Assembly: GCF_014353015.1 (NCBI RefSeq)
Contig: NZ_CP060704.1
Coordinates: 3,683,001-3,747,000 of the forward strand
DNA: 64,000 nucleotides
Source of the DNA: Chitinimonas koreensis
GTDB taxonomy: Bacteria > Pseudomonadota > Gammaproteobacteria > Burkholderiales > Chitinimonadaceae
Reading direction: 5' to 3'
Below the pieces are notes generated by a model that ran no database searches, was not told where the DNA came from, and worked only from the letters and a program-made list of their open reading frames with translations. Shown here piece after piece: positions 7,585-18,514 of this stretch (position 1 is its first letter; every line of letters begins with the position of its first letter). The position numbers were made by a program, and so were the translations under genes.

Positions 7585-8760
7585 ATGCGTCGTGCCGACT
7601 GGATTGCCTTGCCCCACTGCGGCCTTGCCGCCGCCCTGCTCGGCGCCGCGCCGGCCTGGGCCGCGCCGCCGGCCGACGCCGGCTCGCCGCTGCAGCTGTC
7701 GGCCGGCGTGCGCGCAGTGCACGACGACAACCTGACCCGCACGCCCGAAGCCCAATCGGACCGCTACCTCCAGTCCAGCGCCCTGCTCGGCTACGCGCCG
7801 CGCTTCAGCGGCCAGCAGCTGAAGCTGGCGGCACAGCTGAGCCACTACGACTACGATCGCCGCAGCGACCTGGACGGCAGCGCCTACGACCTGTCGGCCG
7901 GCTGGAGCGGCCGGCTCGGCGAACGCTTCGGCGGCGAACTCGGCCGGCGCCAGCGGCGCGACCGCGTCGACCTGTCGGACGCGCCGGCCAAGGACTGGCT
8001 GCGCCAGCGCAACGATCGCGCCGGCCTGCGCTACGGCATCGACGGCGCCTTCAGCGCGGGCCTGGCCGCCGAGCGCGTCGCGCAACGCCACAGCCTGGCC
8101 GAACGGCAGCCGCTCGACTACGACGACCGTTCGGCCAAGGCCGACCTGCGCTACCGTTCGGGCCGCGGTTCGGCGGCCAAGGTCACGCTCGCCCAGGGCC
8201 GGCGCGATTACCGGATCGGCCCGGCCAGGAGCGGCCCCGGCACGCCGGGACCCGCCCCGCTCGATTACGACTATCGCGAACTCGGCGCCGAAGTCGACTG
8301 GCAGGCCGGCGCACGCACCCGCCTCGAAGCCGGGCTGACCCGTTTCCGCCGCGAAGACGCGGCCGGGACCGACGACGGCACCGACGCCAATGCCTCGGCG
8401 CACTGGGCGCCGACGGCAAAGCTCGCCTTCGACCTCGGCTACGCGCTGACCCATCCGGCCAGCCGCAACGACTTCAGCGACCCGGCCGAGGAAACCGTGC
8501 TGACGGCGGCCGCCAGCTGGCAGTGGCGCGCCAAGGTCGCGCTGCGCGCCAGCGTGCACGCCAACCACCGCGATTACCGCGAACAACCGGCGGGTACCCG
8601 GGCGGATCGCCTGCTCGGCGGCAAGCTGGGCATGCTCTACCAGCCGCTGCGGACGGTCGAGGTCGACGCCGAGATCGGGCACGAGCGGCGCGATTCGAAC
8701 TTCGATCTCTACGATTACGAAGGCGAGATCGTCAGCCTCGGCCTGCGCTACCGCTACTGA
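7585..8760 (+). CDS. outer-membrane beta-barrel protein, EpsL-like
   Basis: A 391-aa protein. From ATG 7585 it has a signal peptide (RRADWIALPHCGLAAALLG, cleavage after AWA). The mature part is a run of amphipathic strands such as LSAGVRAVHDDNLTRTPEAQ, LKLAAQLSHYDYDRRSDLDG and a terminal LGLRYRY, consistent with a beta-barrel. The opening GVRAVHDDNLTR resembles the barrel proteins (EpsL type) found with exopolysaccharide or exosortase loci, but no such genes are nearby. The frame is open from 7468; the later start is chosen for the signal peptide. A perfect palindrome (ggaacgatcgttcc, 7483-7496) lies upstream of this start. Confidence 0.75.
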   Translation: MRRADWIALPHCGLAAALLGAAPAWAAPPADAGSPLQLSAGVRAVHDDNLTRTPEAQSDRYLQSSALLGYAPRFSGQQLKLAAQLSHYDYDRRSDLDGSAYDLSAGWSGRLGERFGGELGRRQRRDRVDLSDAPAKDWLRQRNDRAGLRYGIDGAFSAGLAAERVAQRHSLAERQPLDYDDRSAKADLRYRSGRGSAAKVTLAQGRRDYRIGPARSGPGTPGPAPLDYDYRELGAEVDWQAGARTRLEAGLTRFRREDAAGTDDGTDANASAHWAPTAKLAFDLGYALTHPASRNDFSDPAEETVLTAAASWQWRAKVALRASVHANHRDYREQPAGTRADRLLGGKLGMLYQPLRTVEVDAEIGHERRDSNFDLYDYEGEIVSLGLRYRY

Positions 8761-8798
8761 GCCGCGCGCGCCCTGCCTACGCCGGCGCGCCCGCCGGT

Positions 8799-9664
8799 TC
8801 ATCGCCCGCCCCGGTTCTGCGGAATCCTGATTCCGTCGGCCCTCCCCTCGAACGGGATCACCGCCTGCGCCATGGCCAGCATGTCCTCGACGTGAGCCAG
8901 GGTGTAGAAGATCCGCGCCGCCCGGTCATACTCGCCGGCCCGCTCGGGCTTCACGATCAGGATGGGGATGGCGGCCTTGGCGTGGACATTCAGTTCGATC
9001 GCGAGCCGTTCGGCGTGATCGGCCTGGATGATGGCCAGGTCGGGCTTGCCGCCGCCGTCGCCGCGCAGGAGCGCGCCGGCATGGGCCGCCGCGTAGGCGG
9101 TATAGCCGCGCGCGGCGAAATGATCGGCGATCATGCGCGCGCACCGCGGATCCCCCTGCATCAGCACGCCGACCGTGCAGCGCTCGCGCGGTGCCGGCCG
9201 GGTCGTGAGATAGAGATGGGCGACCGTATAGGTGGGCAGGCCCGGATCGGCCTCGGCCAGCGGCATCAGCGCCCAGTTGCCTTTCAGCGGTTCCTGCAGC
9301 ACCAGCTCGGTGTCGCAGAGCGGCTTCGAGGGCAGCGTGGCCCGTACCGCGGAAACGCAGTATTCGCCGCCGGGCAGGCGCATCGTAGCGCGGACCACGT
9401 GGCGGTAGTCGGCTGCCGGCTTGAGCAGATCGGTGTAGTCCACGCCCAGCGCCTGCCCGACGCAGGTCAGGTAGTGCAGGCTGTCGGTGCCTTCGTGCAG
9501 GATCTGCCAGCCGGTCTTGTAGGAGATGCCGAGCAGCGTGCTCAGGTAATGCGCGGCACGCAGCCTCGGCGGCCTGCCCGGGCATGCTCGAGGGCGACGC
9601 GCAGATTGTGCGCAATCACCCGGTGGATGGGATTGTCCGTGCCCAGACCGCGCTTGCCAGCCAT
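8799..9664 (-). CDS. regulator with N-terminal HTH-like segment and degenerate receiver-like C-terminus (apparent frameshift)
   Basis: A strong GGAGG site 5-6 nt before ATG 9664 fixes the start (MAGKRGLGTDNPIHRVIAHN), but this frame stops at 9542. The remaining protein continues in another frame from about 9583 (LRAAHYLSTLLGISYKTGWQ). Adding one G in the GGG near 9578-9583 joins the two. The N-terminal third looks like a phage-repressor type helix-turn-helix. The last 110 residues (RCTVGVLMQGDPRCARMIAD, KPDLAIIQADHAERLAIELN, AAIPILIVKPE) resemble a response-regulator receiver without a clear phosphorylation Asp. The join is probably an assembly error. Target unknown. Confidence 0.55.
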
Positions 9665-9680
9665 TTTTCCTCCAACTCAT

Positions 9681-10617
9681 GAGTATGGAAGCGGTCTGCG
9701 CGATCGGGCGATTCGGCTGCGAAGACGGTGGATTGCCGTCCCATTCCAGCCGGATCCGATTCTCGATTATTCGAAACCCAATTCAATATCGCAAACAGCT
9801 TCTTATGCTATTTGAAAAGTTCATCAAGAATATAAACTATATATCACGTGTTTCATTCCATGCAAGCGGATCATCGCCGCTGCACTATTCTTCGTACCGG
9901 CAATCGATCGAGGCATCGTTGACGGGCAATTTATTACCTTTTTCGTAATGAATCTCCATGAATACGGCCTGGCGTTTTGGCTATGATTTCAATCACCACA
10001 TACCCGGCTGCCGTATGGCGATTGCCCGCATCGTCCCCTGCGTGCAATCGAATTATCGGTGACCGGGTATGCGGTCCCTGGCCGGTGGCTGACAAAGCCA
10101 AGGGGCACAGCGGCGTGAAACGTGAAGGGGGCCGTTCACACGAGCACCAGGGTTGCAATTCATTCCCGGCGTATTTCCAATCAGATAGACAATTGCAAAC
10201 TCGCTTTCGAATCCGGGAGCAGGAATATCCCGTTCGGCATTGCGGCAAACCGACGGCGGCATTCGAAGCGAAGGTAGATCCAGGTATCCATACGGCCTCG
10301 ACGACAAGAAGGCCGATGCTATCCGGCCAGGTGCAGCAGACTTGGCCGGCCTGACGAGGATGGCCAAGATTAGCCATATATTCGTAGCCAGTTCATCTAT
10401 GTCATTCGATTGAATGGAGGCATCGGCAGAGGCTCGGCTCTGCCGGTCCTTCAATACAGGATCATTCCATGCGAAAACAGGCGGCAAAGCCGATTGAAAT
10501 CGCAGTGCCGGAGTGTGGATTGCGCGGTCCCGGTCAGCGGCCCCCTCGTCCGTCCGATTCCAGTCGTCGTCGGCCAGGATACTCGCCCGATTCCGGACGA
10601 ATCGCGGATCTCGTCCC
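9681..10617. other. long intergenic region, partly AT-rich
   Basis: About 940 bp between the 9664 gene and the tandem regulators. The segment 9750-9950 is clearly more AT-rich than the surroundings. Open frames on both strands (for example 9934-10377 minus) have no recognisable domain, start context or composition. It probably holds the divergent promoters of the flanking regulators and possibly decayed sequence; nothing further could be assigned. Confidence 0.5.
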
Positions 10618-12144
10618 ATGAGCGCGCCGAATCCCGGCCGACGGCAGGCCGATCCGGATCTCACCTATGCTTTCGGCGATTTCATGCTGCAGTCCAGGGA
10701 GCGCCAGATATGCAATGGGGGCCGTACGGTCCATCTCGGCTCACGCACCTTCGACCTGCTGGTAGCCCTGGTCGAGCGCGGCAATCGCCTGGTCACCACC
10801 ACGGTCCTGCTCGAGCAGGTCTGGCCGGGCTTGGTGGTGGGCGAAAACAATGTCCAGGCTCATATCTGCATCCTGCGCAAGCTGCTCGGCTCCGCCGCCA
10901 TCGAGACCGTGCCCGGCCATGGCTATCGCTTCGTCCTGCCCGTCACTGTCCGGCCGGATGCCGCGATCGATGCACCCGGCGGTCCGGCCGCGCCGGGCCG
11001 GTGCTTCCCGCTGCTGGGCCGGGAAGACGATATCGCCCAAGTCCGGCAACGGGTGTCGAAGCATCGGCTGGTCACCGTGACCGGTGCCGGCGGCATCGGC
11101 AAGACCCGGTTGGCGCAGGCGGTGGCGCAGGCCGTTGCGACCGATTTCGCCGCGGGCGTGGACTGGGTCGACCTGTCGACGCTGACCGACCCCGAGCAGC
11201 TTCCCTGCCGGACGGCGGCGGCGCTCGGCATCCGGTGGACCGGCCGGCACGCGCCCGAAAGCGAGCTGCTGCGGGCATTGAAGGATCAAGCCCGGCTGAT
11301 CGTGCTCGACGGCGCCGAACACCTGCAGCAGCACACGGCGGCGCTGGTCGGCCTGCTCGGCGCGGCGAATCCGCGGCTGCACTTCCTGGTCACCAGCCAG
11401 GCGCGGCTGCAACGGGTCGACGAGCAGGTCTTCCGGCTGGCACCGCTGCCGGTCCCCGGCCCGTACGTCACCTCGGACGAGGCGATGGAGCACGGCGTGG
11501 TCGCGCTGTTCGTCTCGCGCATCCGCGCACTCGGCTGCCCGTTCACGCTGCATGCGGGCAATCTCGCCGCCGTGCTGGAAATCTGCCGCCGTCTCGACGG
11601 CCTGCCGCTGGCACTCGAGCTCGCCGCGGCGCGCGTGCCGGCGCTCGGCCTGGCCGGGCTGGCCCGCCGCCTGGACGAGCGCTTCCAGCTGCTCACCGAC
11701 GGCAACCGTGGCGCTCCGCCGCGCCAGCAGACGCTGACCGCCGCCCTGGCGTGGAGCTATGGCCTGCTCGATGCCGATGCCCAGCGCATCTTCCTGCGCC
11801 TGGGCAGCTGGCCCGGCGCCTTCGGGCTCGACGACGCGATCGCGCTGCTCTGCGACGACGCACTCGACGAATGCCGCTTGATCGACATCCTGGCCGAGCT
11901 GGTCGAACGCGCGCTGATCGTCCTCGATGAAGACGATCCGCCCAGCTACAGGCTGCTCGAATCGCCGCGGCTGTTCGCGCAACGCGAGCTCGGGCGCCAT
12001 GGCGAAGCGGTAGCGCCGCGCTCGGCCGACCCGTATGCGGCGGCCGGCATGCCACCGGATGCAGCGCCGTTTCTCCACGTCCGCCCGGCATTGCCCAGAC
12101 CGCCATGCCGGCCGCAGCCGCGGCAAGGTGGCGAGCAAAAATAG
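10618..12144 (+). CDS. winged-helix / NB-ARC-like ATPase regulator, C-terminally truncated paralogue
   Basis: A 508-aa protein. Residues about 15-110 form an OmpR/PhoB-type winged helix (YAFGDFMLQSRERQI, then SRTFDLLVALVERGNRLVTT and GHGYRFVLPV). Next is an STAND/NB-ARC-like ATPase with Walker A GAGGIGKTRLAQA, Walker B-like RLIVLDGAEHL, and RLDGLPLALELAAARVPALG. It matches the first ~480 residues of the downstream gene closely, but after LLESPRLFAQRELGRHGEA the sequence turns to low-complexity residues and ends, lacking the TPR-like region. No alternative frame restores that region, so this truncation looks real. Start at ATG 10618. Its target is unknown. Confidence 0.8.
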   Translation: MSAPNPGRRQADPDLTYAFGDFMLQSRERQICNGGRTVHLGSRTFDLLVALVERGNRLVTTTVLLEQVWPGLVVGENNVQAHICILRKLLGSAAIETVPGHGYRFVLPVTVRPDAAIDAPGGPAAPGRCFPLLGREDDIAQVRQRVSKHRLVTVTGAGGIGKTRLAQAVAQAVATDFAAGVDWVDLSTLTDPEQLPCRTAAALGIRWTGRHAPESELLRALKDQARLIVLDGAEHLQQHTAALVGLLGAANPRLHFLVTSQARLQRVDEQVFRLAPLPVPGPYVTSDEAMEHGVVALFVSRIRALGCPFTLHAGNLAAVLEICRRLDGLPLALELAAARVPALGLAGLARRLDERFQLLTDGNRGAPPRQQTLTAALAWSYGLLDADAQRIFLRLGSWPGAFGLDDAIALLCDDALDECRLIDILAELVERALIVLDEDDPPSYRLLESPRLFAQRELGRHGEAVAPRSADPYAAAGMPPDAAPFLHVRPALPRPPCRPQPRQGGEQK

Positions 12145-12291
12145 AAATACGTCGCGGTGGTCCAGTAGCCCCACTTCCCGCTCCCCGGTAAAGTAAGGCG
12201 AGGCCACCGGGGGTCGGGCCTGCCGTGCTCGCCACGGTGCCATCGGTCCTCGCGCCGGTACTCCTTAGCTCCGTATTCCTGGTCGAATCCC

Positions 12292-14976
12292 TTGAGTCCA
12301 TCCGAACAACCGCCGCACCCTCGCCAGGCCGCCGCCGACGTCAGCTACGTCTTCGGCGGTTTCGAGCTTCAGGTCGGGGAGCGCCGGCTCCATGCCGGGA
12401 TGGCGCCGGTCCATCTCGGTTCGCGCTCGTTCGACCTGTTGCTCGCGCTGGTCGAGCGCGGCAACCGGCTGGTCACCATGGCGACCCTGCTCGAGCAGGT
12501 CTGGCCGGGCCTGGTGGTCGGCGAGAACAACGTACAGGCCCATGTCTCGGCGCTGCGCAAGGTGCTCGGCCCTGCCGCCATCGAGACCGTCACCGGCCAT
12601 GGCTACCGTTTCACGCTGCCGATCGAGACACGGCGCGGCGCAGTCGCAACCCCGCCGGCCGCACCGCCCGCCCCCGCCGCGCCGCCAGCGGCCGCGGCCA
12701 CCGCGTCGCCGCCGACCCGGCTGCGCCCGCTGCTCGGCCGCGACGACGAGATCGCCACGCTGTACCGGTTGATGAACGAAAGCCGCGTGGTCACCGTGGT
12801 CGGCGCCGGCGGCATCGGCAAGACCAGCCTGGCGCAGGCGGTGGCCCAGGCCAAGCAGGCCGACTTCGAACATGGCGTCGCCTGGGTCGAGCTGGCGCGG
12901 CTGACCGATGCCGAGCAGCTGCCCTACCAGCTGGCCGGCGCGCTCGGCGTCGCGGTCAGCGAACAGGGCGTGACCGACAAGCACCTGTTCCGCGAGCTGC
13001 GCAACCAGTCGCGGCTGATCGTGCTCGACAACGCCGAACACCTGCGCCAGGGCGTGGCCGACCTGATCGGTGCGCTGTGCGGCGCGAGCGATCGGCTGCA
13101 TTTCCTGGTCACCAGCCAGACCCGGCTGCAGATCGCCGACGAACAGGTCTTCCGGCTGGCGCCGCTGCCCTTCCCAGACCAGCCGCTGCCGCCCGAGGCG
13201 GCGCTCGGCTACGGCGCCGTCGCGCTGTTCGTGTCGCGCGCTCAGGCGCTGAATCAATCCTTCGTGCTCAACGAACGCAATACCCCGGCGGTGCTCGACA
13301 TCTGCCGCCGCCTCGACGGCATCCCGCTGGCGCTCGAACTGGCCGCCGCGCGCGTGCCGGCGCTCGGCGTGGCGGGCCTGGCCGAGCGGCTGGACGAGCG
13401 CTTCCGCCTGCTCAACACCGGCAACCGCAACGCGCCGACGCGCCAGCAGACGCTGGCCGCCACCATGGAATGGAGCTACCGCCTGCTCGGCGTCGAGGAG
13501 CAGCGCGTGTTCCGCCAGCTCGGCGGCTTCCTCGGCAGCTTCGATCTGGACGACGTGATCGCGGTGGTGCAGACCGACGGCCTCGACGAATACGGCCTGA
13601 TCGAGCTGCTCGGCGAGCTGGTCGAGCGCTCGCTGGTGGCGGTCGACCGCGGCGATCCGCCGAGCTACCGGCTGCTGGAATCGCCGCGCATGTTCGCGCT
13701 GGCCGAGCTCGAGCGCATGCAGGAGGCCGATGCGCTGCGCCGCCGCCATATCGCCCACTACCGCCGCCATGCCGAGGCGATCTACGCCGCGCTGGATACG
13801 CCCGACTGGCCGGCCAAGTGCGAGTGGATCGACCAGCACTACGGCAACCTCTACACGGCGCTGGACGCCGCGCTCAACCACGAGCTGGACCCGCTCGGCG
13901 GTACCCTCATCGCGCTCGCGCTCGGCCGCTACTGGCACGAGCGCGCCCACCTGACGGAATCGCGCCAGTGGCTGCTGCTGGCCTATCTGCACCAGGAAGA
14001 GCTCAGCGATCCGCTGCGCGCCCGCTTGCTGTACCAGGTCGGTTCGCACTGGATCTCGACCGGCAGCTTCACGCTCGGCGTCGATCCGCTGACCGAGAGC
14101 TATGCGCTGTTCAGCCGCCTGCCCGAGTACCGGCGCGAGTGGGCCATGGCCGGCAACGACCTCGGCGTGGTCAAGTTCTACCTCGGCCACTACGAGGAGG
14201 CGAACGCGCTGTATACCTCGGTGCTGCCGATCCATCGCTCGATCGGCAACCACCCGGTCGAGGCCGACACGCTGGCCAACATCGCCTACTGCTACCTGGC
14301 CACCAACCAGTTCGAACTGGCGCAGGAGCACGCCAAGCAGGTGCTGCCGCTGGTGCAGGGCGACAATTTCCGCCTCGCCTACACGCAGGGCCTGCTGGGC
14401 AACTGCGCCTTCGAGCTCGGCGACACGGAAAGCGCGATCGACCACGAGCGACAGGAAATCGAGATCCTGATCCGCTACGGCGAGGGCTCTACGCTGGCCA
14501 TGGCGCAGCAGCGGCTGGCCAAGTACCTGTGGTCGCTCGGCCGGCGGATCGAGGCGCGCGGCGCCATGGCCGAGGCGCTGACGGTGTTCGCCAATGCGCC
14601 GCATCCGACCCTGCTCGGCTACTGCCTCGACACCTGCACCGGCTTCGCCATCTCGCTGGCCCAGTGGGACGCCGCCGCGCAACTGGCCGGCTTCGCCCAC
14701 GACTGGTTCGCCCGCAACCAGGCCTACCGCGCGCCGGTGCGGCAGCGCCAGCTCGATGCGCTGCTGCCGCAGCTGATCGCCCAGCGCGGCCCGCTGGAGC
14801 AGGATCCGGACTACCGCCACGGCGCCACGCTGACCCTGGCCCAGGGCCTGGCGCTGGCGCGCTCGATGCTCGACACGATCGACGAAGCGGCGGCCGGCGA
14901 CCCGGTGGCCGGCAATCCGGCACCCGGCGATCAGGCAACCGGCAGCCCGGCCGCCGATCCGGCAACAGGCGCCTGA
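12292..14976 (+). CDS. winged-helix / NB-ARC-like ATPase / TPR regulator (full-length paralogue)
   Basis: An 894-aa regulator: OmpR-type winged helix (about 15-110, YVFGGFELQVGERRL, RSFDLLLALVERGNRLVTM), an Ala/Pro-rich linker, a STAND-type ATPase (Walker A GAGGIGKTSLAQA near residue 170, RLIVLDNAEHL, MEWSYRLLGVEEQRVFRQLG), then helical repeats from about 470 (IDQHYGNLYTALDAAL, ANIAYCYLATNQFELAQEHA) of TPR character. Such proteins are ATP-dependent transcription activators that respond to an unknown signal through the repeats. The only suitable start is TTG at 12292. It lies 147 bp downstream of its truncated paralogue, indicating tandem duplication. Confidence 0.85.
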   Translation: MSPSEQPPHPRQAAADVSYVFGGFELQVGERRLHAGMAPVHLGSRSFDLLLALVERGNRLVTMATLLEQVWPGLVVGENNVQAHVSALRKVLGPAAIETVTGHGYRFTLPIETRRGAVATPPAAPPAPAAPPAAAATASPPTRLRPLLGRDDEIATLYRLMNESRVVTVVGAGGIGKTSLAQAVAQAKQADFEHGVAWVELARLTDAEQLPYQLAGALGVAVSEQGVTDKHLFRELRNQSRLIVLDNAEHLRQGVADLIGALCGASDRLHFLVTSQTRLQIADEQVFRLAPLPFPDQPLPPEAALGYGAVALFVSRAQALNQSFVLNERNTPAVLDICRRLDGIPLALELAAARVPALGVAGLAERLDERFRLLNTGNRNAPTRQQTLAATMEWSYRLLGVEEQRVFRQLGGFLGSFDLDDVIAVVQTDGLDEYGLIELLGELVERSLVAVDRGDPPSYRLLESPRMFALAELERMQEADALRRRHIAHYRRHAEAIYAALDTPDWPAKCEWIDQHYGNLYTALDAALNHELDPLGGTLIALALGRYWHERAHLTESRQWLLLAYLHQEELSDPLRARLLYQVGSHWISTGSFTLGVDPLTESYALFSRLPEYRREWAMAGNDLGVVKFYLGHYEEANALYTSVLPIHRSIGNHPVEADTLANIAYCYLATNQFELAQEHAKQVLPLVQGDNFRLAYTQGLLGNCAFELGDTESAIDHERQEIEILIRYGEGSTLAMAQQRLAKYLWSLGRRIEARGAMAEALTVFANAPHPTLLGYCLDTCTGFAISLAQWDAAAQLAGFAHDWFARNQAYRAPVRQRQLDALLPQLIAQRGPLEQDPDYRHGATLTLAQGLALARSMLDTIDEAAAGDPVAGNPAPGDQATGSPAADPATGA

Positions 14977-15062
14977 AGCCGGCCCGGGCCACGACAGCCT
15001 TGGTCCGGGCGGAGGCGGCGGCTAGAATCCCTGCTCCCCGCTTCAATCCCTCCAGGCCCGCC

Positions 15063-16091
<1,029 letters not shown>

Positions 16092-16153
16092 CCGACGACT
16101 CGCAACCCTTCGACGCACTGCGTCCTCCGCGGCCTTCGCGGCGAAAGCATTCC

Positions 16154-16942
16154 ATGTCCGACATCCTGCAAAAGATCCTCCACACCAAGGCCGACGAAGT
16201 CGCCGCCGCGCGCCGCGCCAAGCCGCTCGAAGCGGTGCGCGCCGAAGCCGAGGCCGCGCCCGGCGTGCGCGACTTCACCGGCGCGCTGCGCGACAAGTAC
16301 GCCGACGGCCAGGCCGCGGTGATCGCCGAGATCAAGAAGGCCAGCCCGTCCAAGGGCGTGATCCGCGCCGACTTCCGGCCGGCCGAGATCGCCGCCGACT
16401 ACGCCGCCCACGGCGCCGCCTGCCTGTCGGTGCTGACCGACGAGCAGTACTTCCAGGGCCACGCCGACTACCTGCGCGCAGCGCGCGGCGCCTGCGCGCT
16501 GCCGGTGCTGCGCAAGGATTTCGTGGTGGACGCCTACCAGGTCTACGAGGCGCGCGCGATGGGCGCCGACTGCATCCTGCTGATCGTCGGCGCGCTCGAC
16601 GCCGGCCATATGCGCGAACTCGAGGCGCTGGCCCATGAGCTCGGCATGGCGGTGCTGGTCGAATCGCACGACCGCGCCGAGCTCGACCGGGCGCTGACGC
16701 TGAAGACGCCGCTGATCGGCATCAACAACCGCGACCTGCGCAGCTTCGAGGTCTCGCTCAAGACCACGCTGGACCTGCTCGAACGCATCCCGAGCGACCG
16801 CATCGTGATCACCGAATCGGGCATTCTGAAGCCGGCCGATGTCGAGCTGATGCTCGAGCACGAGGTCTACGCCTTCCTGGTCGGCGAGGCCTTCATGCGC
16901 CAGCCTTCGCCGGGCGCAGCGCTGGCCGAGCTGTTCGGTTGA
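16154..16942 (+). CDS. trpC: indole-3-glycerol phosphate synthase
   Basis: Converts CdRP to indole-3-glycerol phosphate, the fourth step of tryptophan synthesis. A TIM-barrel of 262 aa, monofunctional (no trpF fusion). Signature IAEIKKASPSKGVIRADF near residue 60, LPVLRKDFVVDAYQVYEA, LIGINNRDLRSFEV and the phosphate-binding VITESGILKPADV are present, with the catalytic lysines and glutamates of the family in place. Transcribed with trpD; followed by a terminator hairpin at 17095. Confidence 0.97.
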   Translation: MSDILQKILHTKADEVAAARRAKPLEAVRAEAEAAPGVRDFTGALRDKYADGQAAVIAEIKKASPSKGVIRADFRPAEIAADYAAHGAACLSVLTDEQYFQGHADYLRAARGACALPVLRKDFVVDAYQVYEARAMGADCILLIVGALDAGHMRELEALAHELGMAVLVESHDRAELDRALTLKTPLIGINNRDLRSFEVSLKTTLDLLERIPSDRIVITESGILKPADVELMLEHEVYAFLVGEAFMRQPSPGAALAELFG

Positions 16943-17094
16943 TCCGCCTGGCGATGGTTCGACGTCGACGCCTGGCGGGCGCCAGCGATGGGGTAGGCAG
17001 GTCTTCGCTCGATTTCTCTCCCACGCCCTCGCCTCGCCGTCGCTCGTTTGCCGGCCAAGGACAGCCTCCGGGCCGCTATCTCGGCCAGCAAAGA
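16943..17094. repeat. degenerate copy of the module that is tandemly repeated downstream of the porin
   Basis: The stretch begins gatccgcctggcgatggtt and contains ggtcttcgctcgatttctct then cccacgccctcgcctcgcc, matching the first part of the 260-bp units at 18297-19042 with many changes and lacking their terminator. The porin gene is therefore flanked on both sides by copies of the same element. Confidence 0.7.
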
Positions 17095-17120
17095 AAACAA
17101 GGCGCTGCGGCGCCTTGTTT
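17095..17120 (+). terminator. intrinsic terminator after trpDC
   Basis: An 11-bp perfect stem (aaacaaggcgc with gcgccttgttt) has a tgcg loop and ends in TTT followed by a T-rich stretch. It separates trpC from the porin gene and limits readthrough. Confidence 0.82.
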
Positions 17121-17272
17121 CATTTATGCATCCTGCGGTTTTCCCTCATGTTGCAAGGCGTCCACATTCCAGGACTTGTAACAGCGTTGTCACGGCGGCT
17201 CCGTATAAAGCGCTCCGTCGCCCCCGGATTGCCGGGGCTGCCGAATCGCAAATCAACAACGGGAGTCTCTCC

Positions 17273-18298
17273 ATGAAAAAGCAACTGCTCGCCATCGCCG
17301 TCCTGGGCGCCCTCGCCGCCCCGGCCTTCGCCGACAACAACGTGACCCTCTACGGCCGCATCGACATGGGCCTGGAACGTAGCGACGACGGCACCACCAG
17401 CCGCTTCGTGGAACAGAACTTCGCCTCGCGCATCGGCTTCAAGGGCGAGGAAGACCTGGGCGGCGGCCTGAAAGCCCTGTTCCAGATCGAAACCGGCGTG
17501 TCGCCGGACGACAGCGCCAACAGCGCCGCCTGGGCCAGCCGCAACAGCTTCGTCGGCCTCAAGGGCGACTTCGGTACCGTGCTGATGGGCAACCACGACA
17601 TGCCGTTCAAGTCGCTGGACCGCAACGTCGGCACCATGTGGAACCAGACCGACCCGATCGAGCAAGTGGTCAACGGCAAGGCTTCGGCCGGCGCCATCGG
17701 TGCCAACTTCCACACCCGCCAGAAGAACGTGGTGCAGTACCACTCGCCGGTGTGGAGCGGCTTCCAGCTCAAGGCCGCGTTCTCGCCCGACGAAGCCAAG
17801 GTCGACGGCGGCACGAACAAGCAGGTCTACGGCCTGTCGGCTGAGTACAACGCCGGTCCGTGGAACATCGGCGCTGGTTACGAAAACAAGCAGGACGCCG
17901 CCACCAAGGGCAAGGATCTGAGCGCCGTCAAGCTGATCGGCGGCCTGAAGATCGACGCCTTCACGCTGGGCGCCGCCTACGCCAAGCTCGACAACGACAA
18001 CGGCAGCAAGGTCGACACCTGGGCCCTGGTCGGCAACTACACCATCGGCGCTACCACACTGAAGGCCGCCTACGGCACCGCCGACGAAAGCAAGGGCAAC
18101 GCCCAGGACGGCACCGCCCTGTGGTCGTTCGAAGTGGACTACTCGCTGTCCAAGCGCACCACGGTGTACGGCTACTACGCCGCCTACAAGAACGACGGCA
18201 AGTCCAAGGCCAAGTTCGAGACCGGCGACAACAAGTACGCCCCGGTTGCCGGCGAAGATCCGAGCGTGTTCGGCGTGGCGGTTCGCCACAACTTCTGA
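17273..18298 (+). CDS. outer-membrane porin (Gram-negative porin, betaproteobacterial type)
   Basis: A trimeric general-diffusion porin of 341 aa. Signal peptide MKKQLLAIAVLGALAAPAFA is followed by DNNVTLYGRIDMGLE, the classical first strand of neisserial/burkholderial porins. FASRIGFKGEEDLGGGLKAL, the loop-3 region with SRNSFVGLKGDFGTVLMGN, and the C-terminal VFGVAVRHNF with a final Phe are all typical. Start at ATG 17273, 8 nt after a GGGAG site. The 225-bp leader after the trp terminator should hold its promoter; no consensus boxes were certain. Codon use is strongly biased, as expected for an abundant protein. Confidence 0.95.
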   Translation: MKKQLLAIAVLGALAAPAFADNNVTLYGRIDMGLERSDDGTTSRFVEQNFASRIGFKGEEDLGGGLKALFQIETGVSPDDSANSAAWASRNSFVGLKGDFGTVLMGNHDMPFKSLDRNVGTMWNQTDPIEQVVNGKASAGAIGANFHTRQKNVVQYHSPVWSGFQLKAAFSPDEAKVDGGTNKQVYGLSAEYNAGPWNIGAGYENKQDAATKGKDLSAVKLIGGLKIDAFTLGAAYAKLDNDNGSKVDTWALVGNYTIGATTLKAAYGTADESKGNAQDGTALWSFEVDYSLSKRTTVYGYYAAYKNDGKSKAKFETGDNKYAPVAGEDPSVFGVAVRHNF

Positions 18299-18475
18299 TC
18301 TGCCTGGCGACGGTTCAGCGTTGGCGATGGGTGGGCACCCGGCAAAGCCGGGCTGATTTGGACGGTAGTGGGGAGGCCGGCAGATCTTCGCTCGATTTCT
18401 CCCCACTCCCCCGCCTCGCCCTAAGGGCGAGGAGCCTCGCTGACGCTCGTTCGCTGTCCCTGGCGGTCGCATGTG

Positions 18476-18514
18476 AATCGGGCACGGAGCTTTCTCCGTG
18501 CCCGATTCGCTTTT
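18476..18514 (+). terminator. porin terminator, copy 1
   Basis: A perfect 14-bp stem (aatcgggcacggag with ctccgtgcccgatt) has a cttt loop and is followed by cgctttt. It lies about 180 bp after the porin stop. Confidence 0.85.

Noticed and set aside
9679..9948. 89-codon frame in the AT-rich gap
   Set aside because: No recognisable family, no ribosome site and unusual residue composition; probably not a gene.
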